Source of the DNA: Rothia sp. (in: high G+C Gram-positive bacteria) | GTDB taxonomy: Bacteria; Actinomycetota; Actinomycetes; Actinomycetales; Micrococcaceae | Assembly: GCF_030540545.1 (NCBI RefSeq) | Contig: NZ_JAUNVZ010000002.1 | Span: 62,001-126,000 of the forward strand | Direction: 5' to 3' | DNA: 64,000 nucleotides | Shown: positions 53,375 to 63,175 of the stretch, one piece after another | Numbering within the stretch: the stretch's first letter is position 1 | Layout of the letters: each line of letters starts with the position of its first letter | Notes under the pieces: model-generated | Databases searched by the model: none | The model's input: only the letters and a program-made list of their open reading frames with translations | Told to the model about the DNA's origin: nothing | Translations under genes and position numbers: made by a program

Positions 53375-54730
53375 ATGACCGGCATTGACGAAATCTATCT
53401 GCCCGAGCTTAACCCCTTCGAGCCCGAACGCTATGCCCTGATTGATTTGGACGCCGTGGAATCCAATGTGCGCCATATTAAAAGCCTGATTGGTGACCGC
53501 AGCCTGATTGCCATTATCAAGGCGGATGCCTACGGTCACGGCGCTCCCCAGATTGCGCGCGCCGCTCTGGCAGCGGGTGCCGATATGCTCGGACTGGTGC
53601 ACGCCGCAGAAGCAATTGAATTGCGTGACTGGGGTATTGATGCGCAGATGATTGCCTGGCTGCACACCCCGCACACCGACTTTATGCGAGCTATCCTCAG
53701 GGATATTGCTTTGGGCGCCTCCGGTTGGGATCTGGACGCTATTGCCCGTGCCGCTCACAGTGTCGGAATGCGAGCGCGCGTACACCTCAAGCTCGATACC
53801 GGTCTGGGACGCAATGGCTCCACCCTGGAGGAATGGCCCAAGCTGGTCCAGCGCGCCCTGAAATACCAGGAAGCTGGATTGATTGCCGTAGAAGGTATTT
53901 TTAGCCACCTGGCGGTTGCTGATGAGCCCTGGAATGCCGAAACCACCGTGCAGATTGCGCGCCTGCTTGAGGCTGTGCGCGATGCCGAAGAACTCGGGCT
54001 GGATAGGGAGTCGCTGATGGTGCACCTGGCGAATTCCCCGGCAACTCTTGCTGCCTCGATTCCCTCCCACTATGGGGATCTGGCTCTGGAAGATGCCGTA
54101 CGCTGCGGTTTGGCACTCTACGGTCTGTCCCCCTTCTACCCGCGCCACAGTGCCGAGGAATTGGGTCTGAAGCCCGCTATGACTGTGGGTACCTTTGTTA
54201 GCGCAGTTAAAGAGGTTCCTGCAGGTCAGGGTGTCTCGTACGGTCTGCGCTATCAGACCGAGGAGCCGACCACTCTGGCGCTAATTCCCATGGGCTATGC
54301 TGACGGTGTGCCGCGCGTGGCAGAAAATGCGCCCGTGCGTCTGTACCCTTCCGGGGCTCCTGCGCGTACCGTGCGCGTGGTGGGTCGCATTGCTATGGAT
54401 CAGATGGTGGTTGATTTGGGCGAGCCCGGTCTGAGTGACCCGTCCTACGGCTATTTGGGTGCTCGTGCGGTGCTTTTTGGTGCCGGAGAAGACCCCGCGG
54501 TGGAGGAATGGGCGGATGCTGCCGGCACCATTAACTACGAGATTGTGACTCGTATTTCTTCCCGAGTTGAACGCGTGTACACCGGTGGTTCTGAGCACTC
54601 TGAGGAGCTTCTCTATGACCCCATTCAGGATGAGTCTCCTATTAATGAAGAATTCCTAGCCGCTTGGTTGGAGTGGCAACAGGACGACAATATTTCCGAT
54701 AGCGATACCGATTCCACCTCGAACGCCTAG
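53375..54730 (+). CDS. alr: Alanine racemase
   Basis: 451-aa PLP enzyme making D-alanine for peptidoglycan. PLP-lysine Lys49 in IAIIKADAYGHG, catalytic Tyr289 in GVSYGLRY, and GRIAMDQMVVDLG are present, as are the N-terminal TIM barrel and C-terminal beta domain. The last ~55 residues are an acidic extension (DSDTDSTSNA end) beyond the usual family length. GAGAAAGG before the ATG; a TACAAT -10 box lies at 53340-53345. Heads the alr-tsaE run. Confidence 0.96.
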   Translation: MTGIDEIYLPELNPFEPERYALIDLDAVESNVRHIKSLIGDRSLIAIIKADAYGHGAPQIARAALAAGADMLGLVHAAEAIELRDWGIDAQMIAWLHTPHTDFMRAILRDIALGASGWDLDAIARAAHSVGMRARVHLKLDTGLGRNGSTLEEWPKLVQRALKYQEAGLIAVEGIFSHLAVADEPWNAETTVQIARLLEAVRDAEELGLDRESLMVHLANSPATLAASIPSHYGDLALEDAVRCGLALYGLSPFYPRHSAEELGLKPAMTVGTFVSAVKEVPAGQGVSYGLRYQTEEPTTLALIPMGYADGVPRVAENAPVRLYPSGAPARTVRVVGRIAMDQMVVDLGEPGLSDPSYGYLGARAVLFGAGEDPAVEEWADAAGTINYEIVTRISSRVERVYTGGSEHSEELLYDPIQDESPINEEFLAAWLEWQQDDNISDSDTDSTSNA

Positions 54731-54750
54731 CCCCTGACTCAAGGATTACC

Positions 54751-55359
54751 ATGAGCTATATTTCTCCCGTTCTTTCCCTGGATATTAGCGGCCCCGAGCA
54801 TACCCGCGCCCTGGCTCTGGCCCTCGCCCCGGCACTGCACGCCGGCGATTTGCTGCTGCTCTCGGGGGAACTTGGCGCGGGCAAAACCACCTTCACCCGC
54901 TCCCTGGGTGAGGGGCTGGGCGTGCGCGAAGGTGTTATTTCCCCGACCTTTGTGCTCTCGCGTGTGCACCCCAATCTGCCCGATGGTCCGCGCCCGGGCG
55001 GTCCCGATTTGGTGCATGTGGATGCTTACCGCCTCTCCAGCGCCGAGGAACTGGACGATCTGGATTTGGAATTCTCTATGGATTCCTCGGTGACCGTGAT
55101 TGAGTGGGGCCATAACAAGGCTGAGCACCTGAGCGATTCCCGCCTGGAGCTGGACTTTACTCGTCTGAGCGGAGAAGATGCCGATAGTCTCTACGCCGGG
55201 GGAGAAGAGTTCAGCTGGGATGACGATGAGGAAGAAGAGGGAGACTCGGAGCTAACCGATGTGCCCGAGCCTCGCCTGCTGCGCATTCAGGCTTTTGGCC
55301 CGCGCTGGCAACAGAGCTTTGAGCAGCTGGCGCATACTTTAGGTGCGGTTCAGGGCTAG
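54751..55359 (+). CDS. tsaE: tRNA t6A biosynthesis ATPase TsaE
   Basis: 202-aa ATPase partner of TsaB-TsaD in forming N6-threonylcarbamoyl-A37. Walker A GELGAGKT at residues 39-46, switch-like SPTFVLSRVH and DAYRL, and VIEWG near residue 118. The C-terminus has an acidic insert (WDDDEEEEGDSELTD) that lengthens it beyond the ~150-aa norm. Follows alr by 20 bases. Confidence 0.95.
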   Translation: MSYISPVLSLDISGPEHTRALALALAPALHAGDLLLLSGELGAGKTTFTRSLGEGLGVREGVISPTFVLSRVHPNLPDGPRPGGPDLVHVDAYRLSSAEELDDLDLEFSMDSSVTVIEWGHNKAEHLSDSRLELDFTRLSGEDADSLYAGGEEFSWDDDEEEEGDSELTDVPEPRLLRIQAFGPRWQQSFEQLAHTLGAVQG

Positions 55360-55425
55360 AGAAGGGTGGGGAGCTATGGTTCACCCTCAGAGATGGCTTG
55401 AGCTCTATAGTTAGCCCGGGCGCGC

Positions 55426-55431
55426 TAGAAT
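55426..55431 (+). promoter_or_regulatory. -10 element of tsaB (leaderless start)
   Basis: TAGAAT ends 6 nt before the ATG at 55438. Confidence 0.5.
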
Positions 55432-55437
55432 AAAAGA

Positions 55438-56241
55438 ATGCTTCTTCTTGCTCTAGATTCTTCCTCCACCGCCTCTGTTGCTCTGGCACGCCTGAGCCCC
55501 GATGAACATACCGGGTACCGGGTTGAGATTCTTGCCAGTCGCGAAAGCGAAGACACCCGCTCCCACGCTGAGCTCATGGCTCCTTTTGTGAGCGAAGTGC
55601 TGCAGCAGGCGCAGGTGCGCCCGGAAGAGCTGGATGCGATTCTCACCGGCACGGGACCGGGTCCCTTTACCGGTTTGCGCGCGGGTATTATGACTGCCCG
55701 TACCCTTAGCTTCGCATGGTCCAAGCCGCTATTCGGCCTGATGAGCCTGTACGCCCTGGCTGAGCATGTTTATGCCGACTCTGAGCTGAACCAGCAGGCA
55801 GCGGGGCATGAATTTATGGTCGCCAGCGATGCTCGCCGCCGCGAAATCTACACCGCTCTCTTTAGCATTACCGAGAACGGATATTCTTGTATTTCCGGCC
55901 CGAGTGTGCACCCCGCAGCTCAAGCACCCGCCGTGGATATCTACGGATACGGTGCCGGACTCTACGAGCAGGCGCTGAGCGAGATCGGCGCTCGCGTGCA
56001 GGCAGGGGAGAAGGGCAGCTATAGCGCCCTGCACCCCAATGCGGAAGATTTGCTGCGTGCTGCCGCGCGTATTGCCTTCTCGAACGGTTTTGATGAGAGC
56101 CTGAATGCCTTGAGCAACAATACGAGCGCCCTGTACCTGCGTGAATCTGACGCAAAGGTACCCGCCTCCATGCTCGCCCGAGCCCAGGCAGCAGGCTCCC
56201 ACAAGCTAAGCTCTCAGAAGGCAGGCGCTTCGAGTGAATAA
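55438..56241 (+). CDS. tsaB: tRNA t6A biosynthesis protein TsaB
   Basis: 267-aa ASKHA-fold, non-catalytic partner of TsaD. N-terminal LLALDSSSTASVALARL, AELMAPFVSEVL and GTGPGPFTGLRAGIMTARTLSFAW (cited in part; about residues 78-100) are diagnostic. Starts at an ATG with a -10 box 6 nt upstream and no ribosome binding site, so it may be leaderless even though it lies in the tsaE-tsaD run. Its stop overlaps the rimI start by eight bases. Confidence 0.95.
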   Translation: MLLLALDSSSTASVALARLSPDEHTGYRVEILASRESEDTRSHAELMAPFVSEVLQQAQVRPEELDAILTGTGPGPFTGLRAGIMTARTLSFAWSKPLFGLMSLYALAEHVYADSELNQQAAGHEFMVASDARRREIYTALFSITENGYSCISGPSVHPAAQAPAVDIYGYGAGLYEQALSEIGARVQAGEKGSYSALHPNAEDLLRAAARIAFSNGFDESLNALSNNTSALYLRESDAKVPASMLARAQAAGSHKLSSQKAGASSE

Positions 56242-56818
56242 TAGTGAGCACCCCGTAATTCCGCGCAAGATTGGTGCAGAGGGTAATACACCGGTCATTC
56301 TGGATTACGCTACCCTGCACGATCTTCAAGCTATCCACGAGCTGGAACTGGCGCTCTTTCCCGAGGAGCCCTGGAGCATTGATATGTTCCTGGAAGAGAT
56401 CCAGCACGAAACCCGCACCTATTGTGTGCTGCGCGAGGGGGAGAGCATTATTGGCTACGCCGGAGTGATGGTCGTTGCAGATACCGCTGATGTGCAAACA
56501 ATTGCCGTTATCCCTAAACGTGAGGGCAGGGGCTACGGCCGCCTGCTGCTGAACACCCTGCACCAGCTGGCGCAGACCCAAGGCGCCGAGCGCATTCTGC
56601 TGGAGGTACGCGCCGATAATCCGCGCGCCCAGCAGCTCTATCTGCGCAATGGATACACGCAAATTCACCTGCGTCGCGGCTACTACGAGGACGGCCAAGA
56701 TGCGCTGATTATGATGCACGAATTCGCCCCCGCCGAGCAGCACACAGCACAGGATAGCTACGAAACGAATCCCTACGCCGCCCAATACCTGCACCGAGGA
56801 GAATCCCATGTCTACTAA
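56234..56818 (+). CDS. rimI: Ribosomal-protein-alanine N-acetyltransferase RimI-like
   Basis: 194-aa GNAT acetyltransferase. The acetyl-CoA loop is [18 protein letters not shown] (about residues 95-112), followed by [19 protein letters not shown], the classic RimI motif. Position between tsaB and tsaD is the conserved actinobacterial order. GTG start overlapping tsaB; its end overlaps tsaD by 11 bases. Likely acetylates S18 or other N-termini; the exact substrate is not determined by sequence. Confidence 0.92.
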   Translation: MNNSEHPVIPRKIGAEGNTPVILDYATLHDLQAIHELELALFPEEPWSIDMFLEEIQHETRTYCVLREGESIIGYAGVMVVADTADVQTIAVIPKREGRGYGRLLLNTLHQLAQTQGAERILLEVRADNPRAQQLYLRNGYTQIHLRRGYYEDGQDALIMMHEFAPAEQHTAQDSYETNPYAAQYLHRGESHVY

Positions 56819-57914
56819 GAACACCGAACCCCTGATTCTGGGCATTGAATCCTCCTGCGATGAGACCGGTATCGGCATTGTCCGAGGTTCAACCCTGCTG
56901 ACCAATACGGTCTCCTCTTCCATGCAGGAGCATGTGCGTTTTGGCGGTGTGATTCCTGAGATTGCCTCCCGCGCTCACCTGGACGCCATGATTCCCGCCC
57001 TGCAAGCGGCGCTGGATGAGGCGCAGGTAAGCCTGGAGGATATTGACGCCATTGCCGTCACCGCAGGCCCGGGTCTTGCCGGTGCCCTGATGGTTGGTGT
57101 GTCTGCCGCCAAGGCTCTGGCTATCGCTACCTCCAAACCGCTGTACGGTATTAACCACCTGGTGGCTCATGTGGGTGTGGGTCTGCTGGATGATAATGGT
57201 ACCGATGAGGGTGCCGCCCTGCTGGAAAATGCCCGCGAGGGTGGTCTGGGTGCCCTGTTGGTCTCCGGCGGTCACACTGAGATTTTGCAGGTGCGCGATA
57301 TTAGCTCCGATGTGCGTCTGCTGGGTGCAACCCTGGATGATGCCGCCGGTGAAGCGTACGATAAGGTAGCCCGTCTGCTGGGTCTGGATTACCCGGGTGG
57401 CCCGGCGATTGACCGCGCCGCAGCTGAGGGAGACCCCAAGGCTTTTGCTTTCCCGCGTGGTCTGTCCAATCGTAAGTTTATGGGTACAGCTGAGGAGCCG
57501 GGTGCGCACCGCTACGATTTTTCCTTCTCTGGTTTAAAGACCGCGGTGGCTCGCGTGGTGGAGGGCTATACTGCCCGCGGCGAGGAGCTGCCCATTGCCG
57601 ATATTGCCGCCTCTTTCCAGGAAGCGGTGGTAGATGTTATCACCAAAAAGGCTGTGCTGGCGTGCCGTGAGCAGGGTATGAACACTCTGCTGCTCGGCGG
57701 TGGTGTGGCGGCTAATTCGCGTCTGCGCCAGCTGCTGACCTCGCGTTGCGCTTCGGCGGGTATTCGCTTGATTATCCCCAAGTTCACCCTGTGTACCGAT
57801 AATGGCGCTATGGTTGCGGCTCTGGGCTCTCGTTTGGTGCAGGCGGGCCGTGAACCCTCGGGTATTGATTTCACCACGGATTCTTCGCTGCCGGTGACCA
57901 CCGTGTGCTTCTAG
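56808..57914 (+). CDS. tsaD: tRNA N6-adenosine threonylcarbamoyltransferase TsaD
   Basis: 368-aa catalytic subunit that transfers the threonylcarbamoyl group to tRNA A37. [16 protein letters not shown] at residues 10-25, [15 protein letters not shown], metal ligands His117 and His121 in [39 protein letters not shown] and LCTDNGAM are all intact. GAGGAGAATCCC lies before the ATG. Last gene of the tsa run; the long terminator at 57922-57985 follows. Confidence 0.98.
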   Translation: MSTKNTEPLILGIESSCDETGIGIVRGSTLLTNTVSSSMQEHVRFGGVIPEIASRAHLDAMIPALQAALDEAQVSLEDIDAIAVTAGPGLAGALMVGVSAAKALAIATSKPLYGINHLVAHVGVGLLDDNGTDEGAALLENAREGGLGALLVSGGHTEILQVRDISSDVRLLGATLDDAAGEAYDKVARLLGLDYPGGPAIDRAAAEGDPKAFAFPRGLSNRKFMGTAEEPGAHRYDFSFSGLKTAVARVVEGYTARGEELPIADIAASFQEAVVDVITKKAVLACREQGMNTLLLGGGVAANSRLRQLLTSRCASAGIRLIIPKFTLCTDNGAMVAALGSRLVQAGREPSGIDFTTDSSLPVTTVCF

Positions 57915-57921
57915 AGTCTTT

Positions 57922-57985
57922 AGCCCGTTTAGGCACGTTTAGCCCGGTTAAACCTGGGCTAAACGTGCTTAAACGGGCTTTTTTC
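57922..57985 (+). terminator. tsa locus terminator
   Basis: About 24-bp stem from AGCCCGTTTA to TAAACGGGCT with inner GCACGTTTAGCCC/GGGCTAAACGTGC, then TTTTTTC. One of the strongest in the window. Confidence 0.92.
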
Positions 57986-57997
57986 TATCCGGCTCGA

Positions 57998-58003
57998 TAG
58001 ACT
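57998..58003 (+). promoter_or_regulatory. -10 element of the THUMP-like methyltransferase gene (leaderless start)
   Basis: TAGACT ends 6 nt before the ATG at 58010. Confidence 0.5.
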
Positions 58004-58009
58004 AACACT

Positions 58010-59404
58010 ATGACTATTCCCGCTCCCTTTGAGCCCGCACCCGAGCTGAACCTCAGCGATGATATGCTGCAGGCAGCCGCGCAGCTTTACCCCTACACCC
58101 CCGATAGCGCGCTACAGGCTGTGAGCCGTTTACGCGAGCGCTTTAGCCAGGAGGAGAGCGCGCGCATCCTTTCCCTGGTGCAGGCACGCACTAAGGGCGA
58201 GGCGAAATTTGGGGAGTATGCGCGGGAGCTCATGCTTACTGAGCACGGTGTGGAGCAGGCGAGCCGCCCGGTGATTGCCCGCTATCATGCGGAGTTTCTT
58301 CGGGCTGCCGGGGCGAGCGTAATTGCCGATATAGGCTGTGGAATTGGCGCTGATTCTATGGGCTTTGCCCGTAACGGTCTGAACACCGTGTCCATTGAGA
58401 TGGACCCCGACACCGCCAGCTATACCGCGCAGAATCTTCGTTTTTCGCCGCAATCGCAGGTGCTGGTGGGCGATGGTACTGCAGCCTATGATCTGCTGGC
58501 TCAGGGTGCGCTCACCAATACCTCCGGAGAAGCCGTAAACGCCCTGTGGCTGGACCCGGCACGCCGTGAATTGAGCGGGACTCAGGGTGCGCGCACCGAG
58601 CGTATTTTTGACCCGGAAGCCTATTCCCCACCCTTTTCCTTTGTGCTTAAGCTGGCTCGTTTGGGTCTGCCCATGGGCGTGAAAATGGGACCGGGAGCGC
58701 CCCACGAGGCGATTCCTTCCCCCGAAGAGCTGGTCTCTGAGCGTAATCCGCACCCGAGCGTGCAGGCTCAGTGGGTGCAGCACGGGGGAGATTTGGTGGA
58801 GCTGGTGCTCTGGTTCAATTGCTCGCCTGCCGCCTCCGATAGCCCGCAGGAGGGCGCAAACTATAGCGCCCTCATTATTTCCGGCGATACGGCTGCCGGT
58901 CACAATCTTGAGATACAGCGCCTTTCCGGCATTCCGGATGATCTGATCCAGGAGAGCCCCCTGGAAGAACAGGAGCATTCCCTCCCCAAAACTGTTCTTC
59001 CCGCACCCGGCGATATTATTTATGAACCCGGTGCTGCGGCGGTGCGCTCGCATTTGGTGACCACTCTTGCCGAGCAGATTAACGCCGAGTTTATTGACCC
59101 GAATATTGCCTACCTGCGCGCTGAGAGTTACACACCCACTCCCTTCGCTAAGGGATACCGCGTGCTGGAACAGATTCCCGTTCAAGATAAGGCACTCAAG
59201 AAATGGGTTAAAGCTCGGGGCTTTACAGCTCTGACCATTAAGAAGCGCGGGGTTGATATTGTGCCCGAGAAACTGCGTGCTCAGCTGCTTGCCGGCTCCA
59301 AAAAGAAGAAAGAGCACAAGCATGCAACCCTGATTTTTACGCGTGTGGGGCAGGGCTCTGCGGCTCAACGCTATGGCTGGTGGGTTGAGCCATTGGAGCA
59401 TTAG
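58010..59404 (+). CDS. Class I SAM-dependent methyltransferase with THUMP-like C-terminal domain
   Basis: 464-aa cytosolic protein. Residues 1-95 are helical. The SAM-binding motif I VIADIGCGIGADS is at about residues 104-116, with acidic motif II in VSIEMDPDTASY and the catalytic-region LWLDPARRELSG. The C-terminal ~80 residues (FAKGYRVLEQIPV-KALKKWVKARGFTALTIKKRGVDI) resemble the THUMP-like domain attached to these methyltransferases in actinobacteria, suggesting an RNA substrate. Specific target unknown. Separate transcription unit after the tsaD terminator. Confidence 0.8.
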   Translation: MTIPAPFEPAPELNLSDDMLQAAAQLYPYTPDSALQAVSRLRERFSQEESARILSLVQARTKGEAKFGEYARELMLTEHGVEQASRPVIARYHAEFLRAAGASVIADIGCGIGADSMGFARNGLNTVSIEMDPDTASYTAQNLRFSPQSQVLVGDGTAAYDLLAQGALTNTSGEAVNALWLDPARRELSGTQGARTERIFDPEAYSPPFSFVLKLARLGLPMGVKMGPGAPHEAIPSPEELVSERNPHPSVQAQWVQHGGDLVELVLWFNCSPAASDSPQEGANYSALIISGDTAAGHNLEIQRLSGIPDDLIQESPLEEQEHSLPKTVLPAPGDIIYEPGAAAVRSHLVTTLAEQINAEFIDPNIAYLRAESYTPTPFAKGYRVLEQIPVQDKALKKWVKARGFTALTIKKRGVDIVPEKLRAQLLAGSKKKKEHKHATLIFTRVGQGSAAQRYGWWVEPLEH

Positions 59405-59560
59405 CGCTCTGCGCGTGCTCGGCTGGGATAGGGCGTATACAGATGCCGCGCCAGCCTTCTTCGGCCTTCCCCAGTGGCGTTTTGCGCTAGCGTTATTGTG
59501 AATCTGAGGGTCTTTTGGCTAATTTTGCCCGTATTCTGCTTTGATTTAGGTAGGCAATAC

Positions 59561-59588
59561 TTTGAGTGTGAGCTTGACCGCGTAGAAT
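59561..59588 (+). promoter_or_regulatory. Candidate promoter of the GCS2-family gene
   Basis: TTTGAG (59561-59566), 16-bp spacer, TAGAAT (59583-59588), about 30 nt before the TTG start. Confidence 0.4.
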
Positions 59589-59618
59589 ATAAGAGCATAC
59601 AGACTCAAGGAGTATATT

Positions 59619-60773
59619 TTGGTTTCTTTTGCTGCTTCGGCTCAGTCTACGTTGGGCGTTGAGTGGGAGATCGCTCTGATCGATGCGCAGACGGGCGAGC
59701 TGGTTCAGCGCGCCCCGGAGTTGCTGAAGCGCGTGGAGCGTGAGCACCCGGATTTATTGGTGGCCTCTTCGGAGCGTGCTCACCTGACGGGTGAGTATTT
59801 GCAGAATACTCTTGAGGTGGTCACGGGCGTATGCACCACGGTGGCTCAGGCTATGGCTCAGCTGCGCGATATTATCTCGGTGATTGAACCCATGATTGAG
59901 GATATGGGCGTTGAGCTTTACGCAGCCGGAACCCATCCCTTCTCCCTGGCGAAGGATCAGCCGCTGACCGATAAGGAACGTTACTACCGTGTACTCGATC
60001 GTTCCCAGTACTGGGGTCAGCAGATGATTATTTACGGCGTGCACGTGCATGTGGGTGTGGCTCAGCGTGAGCATGTGCTGCCTCTGATCGATATTTTCAC
60101 GAATTATTGCCCGCATTTTATTGCGCTGTCGGCTTCTTCCCCTTTCTGGGAAGGCACCGATACCGGCTATGATTCTCAGCGCACTATGATTTATCAGCAG
60201 CTACCCACTAATGGTCTGCCCTTCCACTTTGGTAGCTGGGATGAGTACAGCGATTATCTGGAGTCTCTGGTGGCGACCGGTGTGATTTCTGATTCCAGCG
60301 AGGACCGCTGGGATGTGCGCCCCGTGCCGCGCTATGGAACTATTGAGATGCGCTATTGCGATGGTATGGCGTCCCTGCCGGATATTTCTGCTGTGGTGGC
60401 TCTGACTCAGTGCCTGGTGCATGAGCGTGTGCAGCGTCTGAAGAGCGGGGAGAGTTTTGAGCCTTTGGCGCCTTGGCACGCTCAGGAGAATAAGTGGCGT
60501 GCTGCCCGCTTCGGCTTGGATGCGCAGATTATTGTTTCTAATGGCACGGCTCCCCAGCAGATTTCCCTGCGTGAAGATCTGCGTAATCTCGTTGAGCAGC
60601 TGCGCCCGACCGCGCTCGAGCTGGATTGTGAGATTGAACTGAACCATGTGCTGAGCATTCTTGAGCGCGGTAATGCGGCGCATCGTGCTCGCCAACTGGC
60701 TGAATCCGGCGCTTCCCTGCCTGAAATCGCCCTGGATTGTGCAGCTCAAACTCGCACTGCGCCTCTGCGCTAG
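59619..60773 (+). CDS. Glutamate--cysteine ligase family 2 (GCS2) carboxylate-amine ligase
   Basis: 384-aa ATP-grasp-like ligase of the YbdK/EgtA/GshA GCS2 family, expected to form a gamma-glutamyl amide. LGVEWEIALID at the N-terminus (ATP/Mg site), HLTGEYLQNTLEVVTGVC, YAAGTHPFS, YGVHVHVGV and EMRYCDGMASLPDI are the family landmarks. TTG start with AAGGAG at 59608-59612. Could make gamma-glutamylcysteine as such or for ergothioneine; no egtB or gshB neighbour is visible, so the physiological product is undetermined. Confidence 0.85.
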   Translation: MVSFAASAQSTLGVEWEIALIDAQTGELVQRAPELLKRVEREHPDLLVASSERAHLTGEYLQNTLEVVTGVCTTVAQAMAQLRDIISVIEPMIEDMGVELYAAGTHPFSLAKDQPLTDKERYYRVLDRSQYWGQQMIIYGVHVHVGVAQREHVLPLIDIFTNYCPHFIALSASSPFWEGTDTGYDSQRTMIYQQLPTNGLPFHFGSWDEYSDYLESLVATGVISDSSEDRWDVRPVPRYGTIEMRYCDGMASLPDISAVVALTQCLVHERVQRLKSGESFEPLAPWHAQENKWRAARFGLDAQIIVSNGTAPQQISLREDLRNLVEQLRPTALELDCEIELNHVLSILERGNAAHRARQLAESGASLPEIALDCAAQTRTAPLR

Positions 60774-60893
60774 AGACCAGTTCCCCTGAGTGCGAAACGG
60801 GCGTGCGGTGGCGGTGTTTTTCTTGACCGAATGCCCGCAGCTCTCTAAAGTTAAGCACAGAATATTTATCGCTATTTCAAGGAGAAAAGCACC

Positions 60894-61181
60894 ATGGCTA
60901 TTAAGCCCCTGGAAGACCGCGTTGTCATTAAGATCGAGCAGGTTGAGCAGACCACCGCTTCCGGTCTGGTTATCCCCGAGACTGCTAAGGAAAAGCCGCA
61001 GGAGGCTCGCGTTGTAGCTGTGGGTCCGGGTCGCGTGGACGATAAGGGCAACCGCATCCCCGTTGATATTGCTGAGGGCGATGTTGTGGTCTTCTCCCGC
61101 TACGGTGGCACCGAGGTGAAGTACCAGGGCGAGGAGTACCTGATTCTCTCGGCTCGCGATATCCTTGCGATTGTTGACTAA
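60894..61181 (+). CDS. groES: Co-chaperonin GroES
   Basis: 95-aa heptameric lid of the chaperonin. [45 protein letters not shown] (cited in part), mobile loop and the C-terminal [14 protein letters not shown] are typical. CAAGGAGAAAAG before the ATG. No CIRCE (TTAGCACTC-N9-GAGTGCTAA) lies in the 120 bases upstream. 115 bases before groEL. Confidence 0.98.
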   Translation: MAIKPLEDRVVIKIEQVEQTTASGLVIPETAKEKPQEARVVAVGPGRVDDKGNRIPVDIAEGDVVVFSRYGGTEVKYQGEEYLILSARDILAIVD

Positions 61182-61266
61182 TAACGGCTGTTAATGCGCC
61201 GGGCGTTGAGGAACGTTCCGGCGCATTGCGCGCATATTGCCTCTGTGTGCTCACGTGCTGCACTAG

Positions 61267-62880
<1,614 letters not shown>

Positions 62881-62891
62881 TATGTGATGAT

Positions 62892-62940
62892 ACGGCGCGG
62901 GAGGCGCACGCTTGGCGTGTGTTCCCGCGCCGTGTTCTTC
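62892..62940 (+). terminator. groESL terminator
   Basis: 11-bp stem ACGGCGCGGGA/TCCCGCGCCGT with inner GCACGC/GCGTG, followed by GTTCTTCC. Confidence 0.75.
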
Positions 62941-63011
62941 CCCGCTCTCGCCCCCTGTATTCCGGTGCTGTGTATGCCGCAGGAGTGGGGAGAGGCTCCC
63001 AAACAGCAATA

Positions 63012-63027
63012 ACTTTACATGTAAAGT
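63012..63027. promoter_or_regulatory. 16-bp perfect palindrome upstream of guaB
   Basis: ACTTTACATGTAAAGT, in an A+T-rich stretch about 150 bases before guaB. Operator-like; the binding protein is unknown. Confidence 0.35.
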
Positions 63028-63175
63028 ATTTGTTGTTATTATTAATCCATCAGATTAACCCGATAGGTCGAGATATTAGAGTTCGACAAAAAGGGTTACA
63101 CTAGAATTAACAACTATATCCTTCGCGGGTGCTCATCGAATTCCGCGAAAACACGGCTCTGAAAGGTATGCGGCA

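Noticed and set aside
60774-60893. CIRCE or HAIR operator before groES
   Set aside because: No TTAGCACTC/GAGTGCTAA or CTTGAGT/ACTCAAG pair is present. Only a chance TTAAGCAC fragment is seen.
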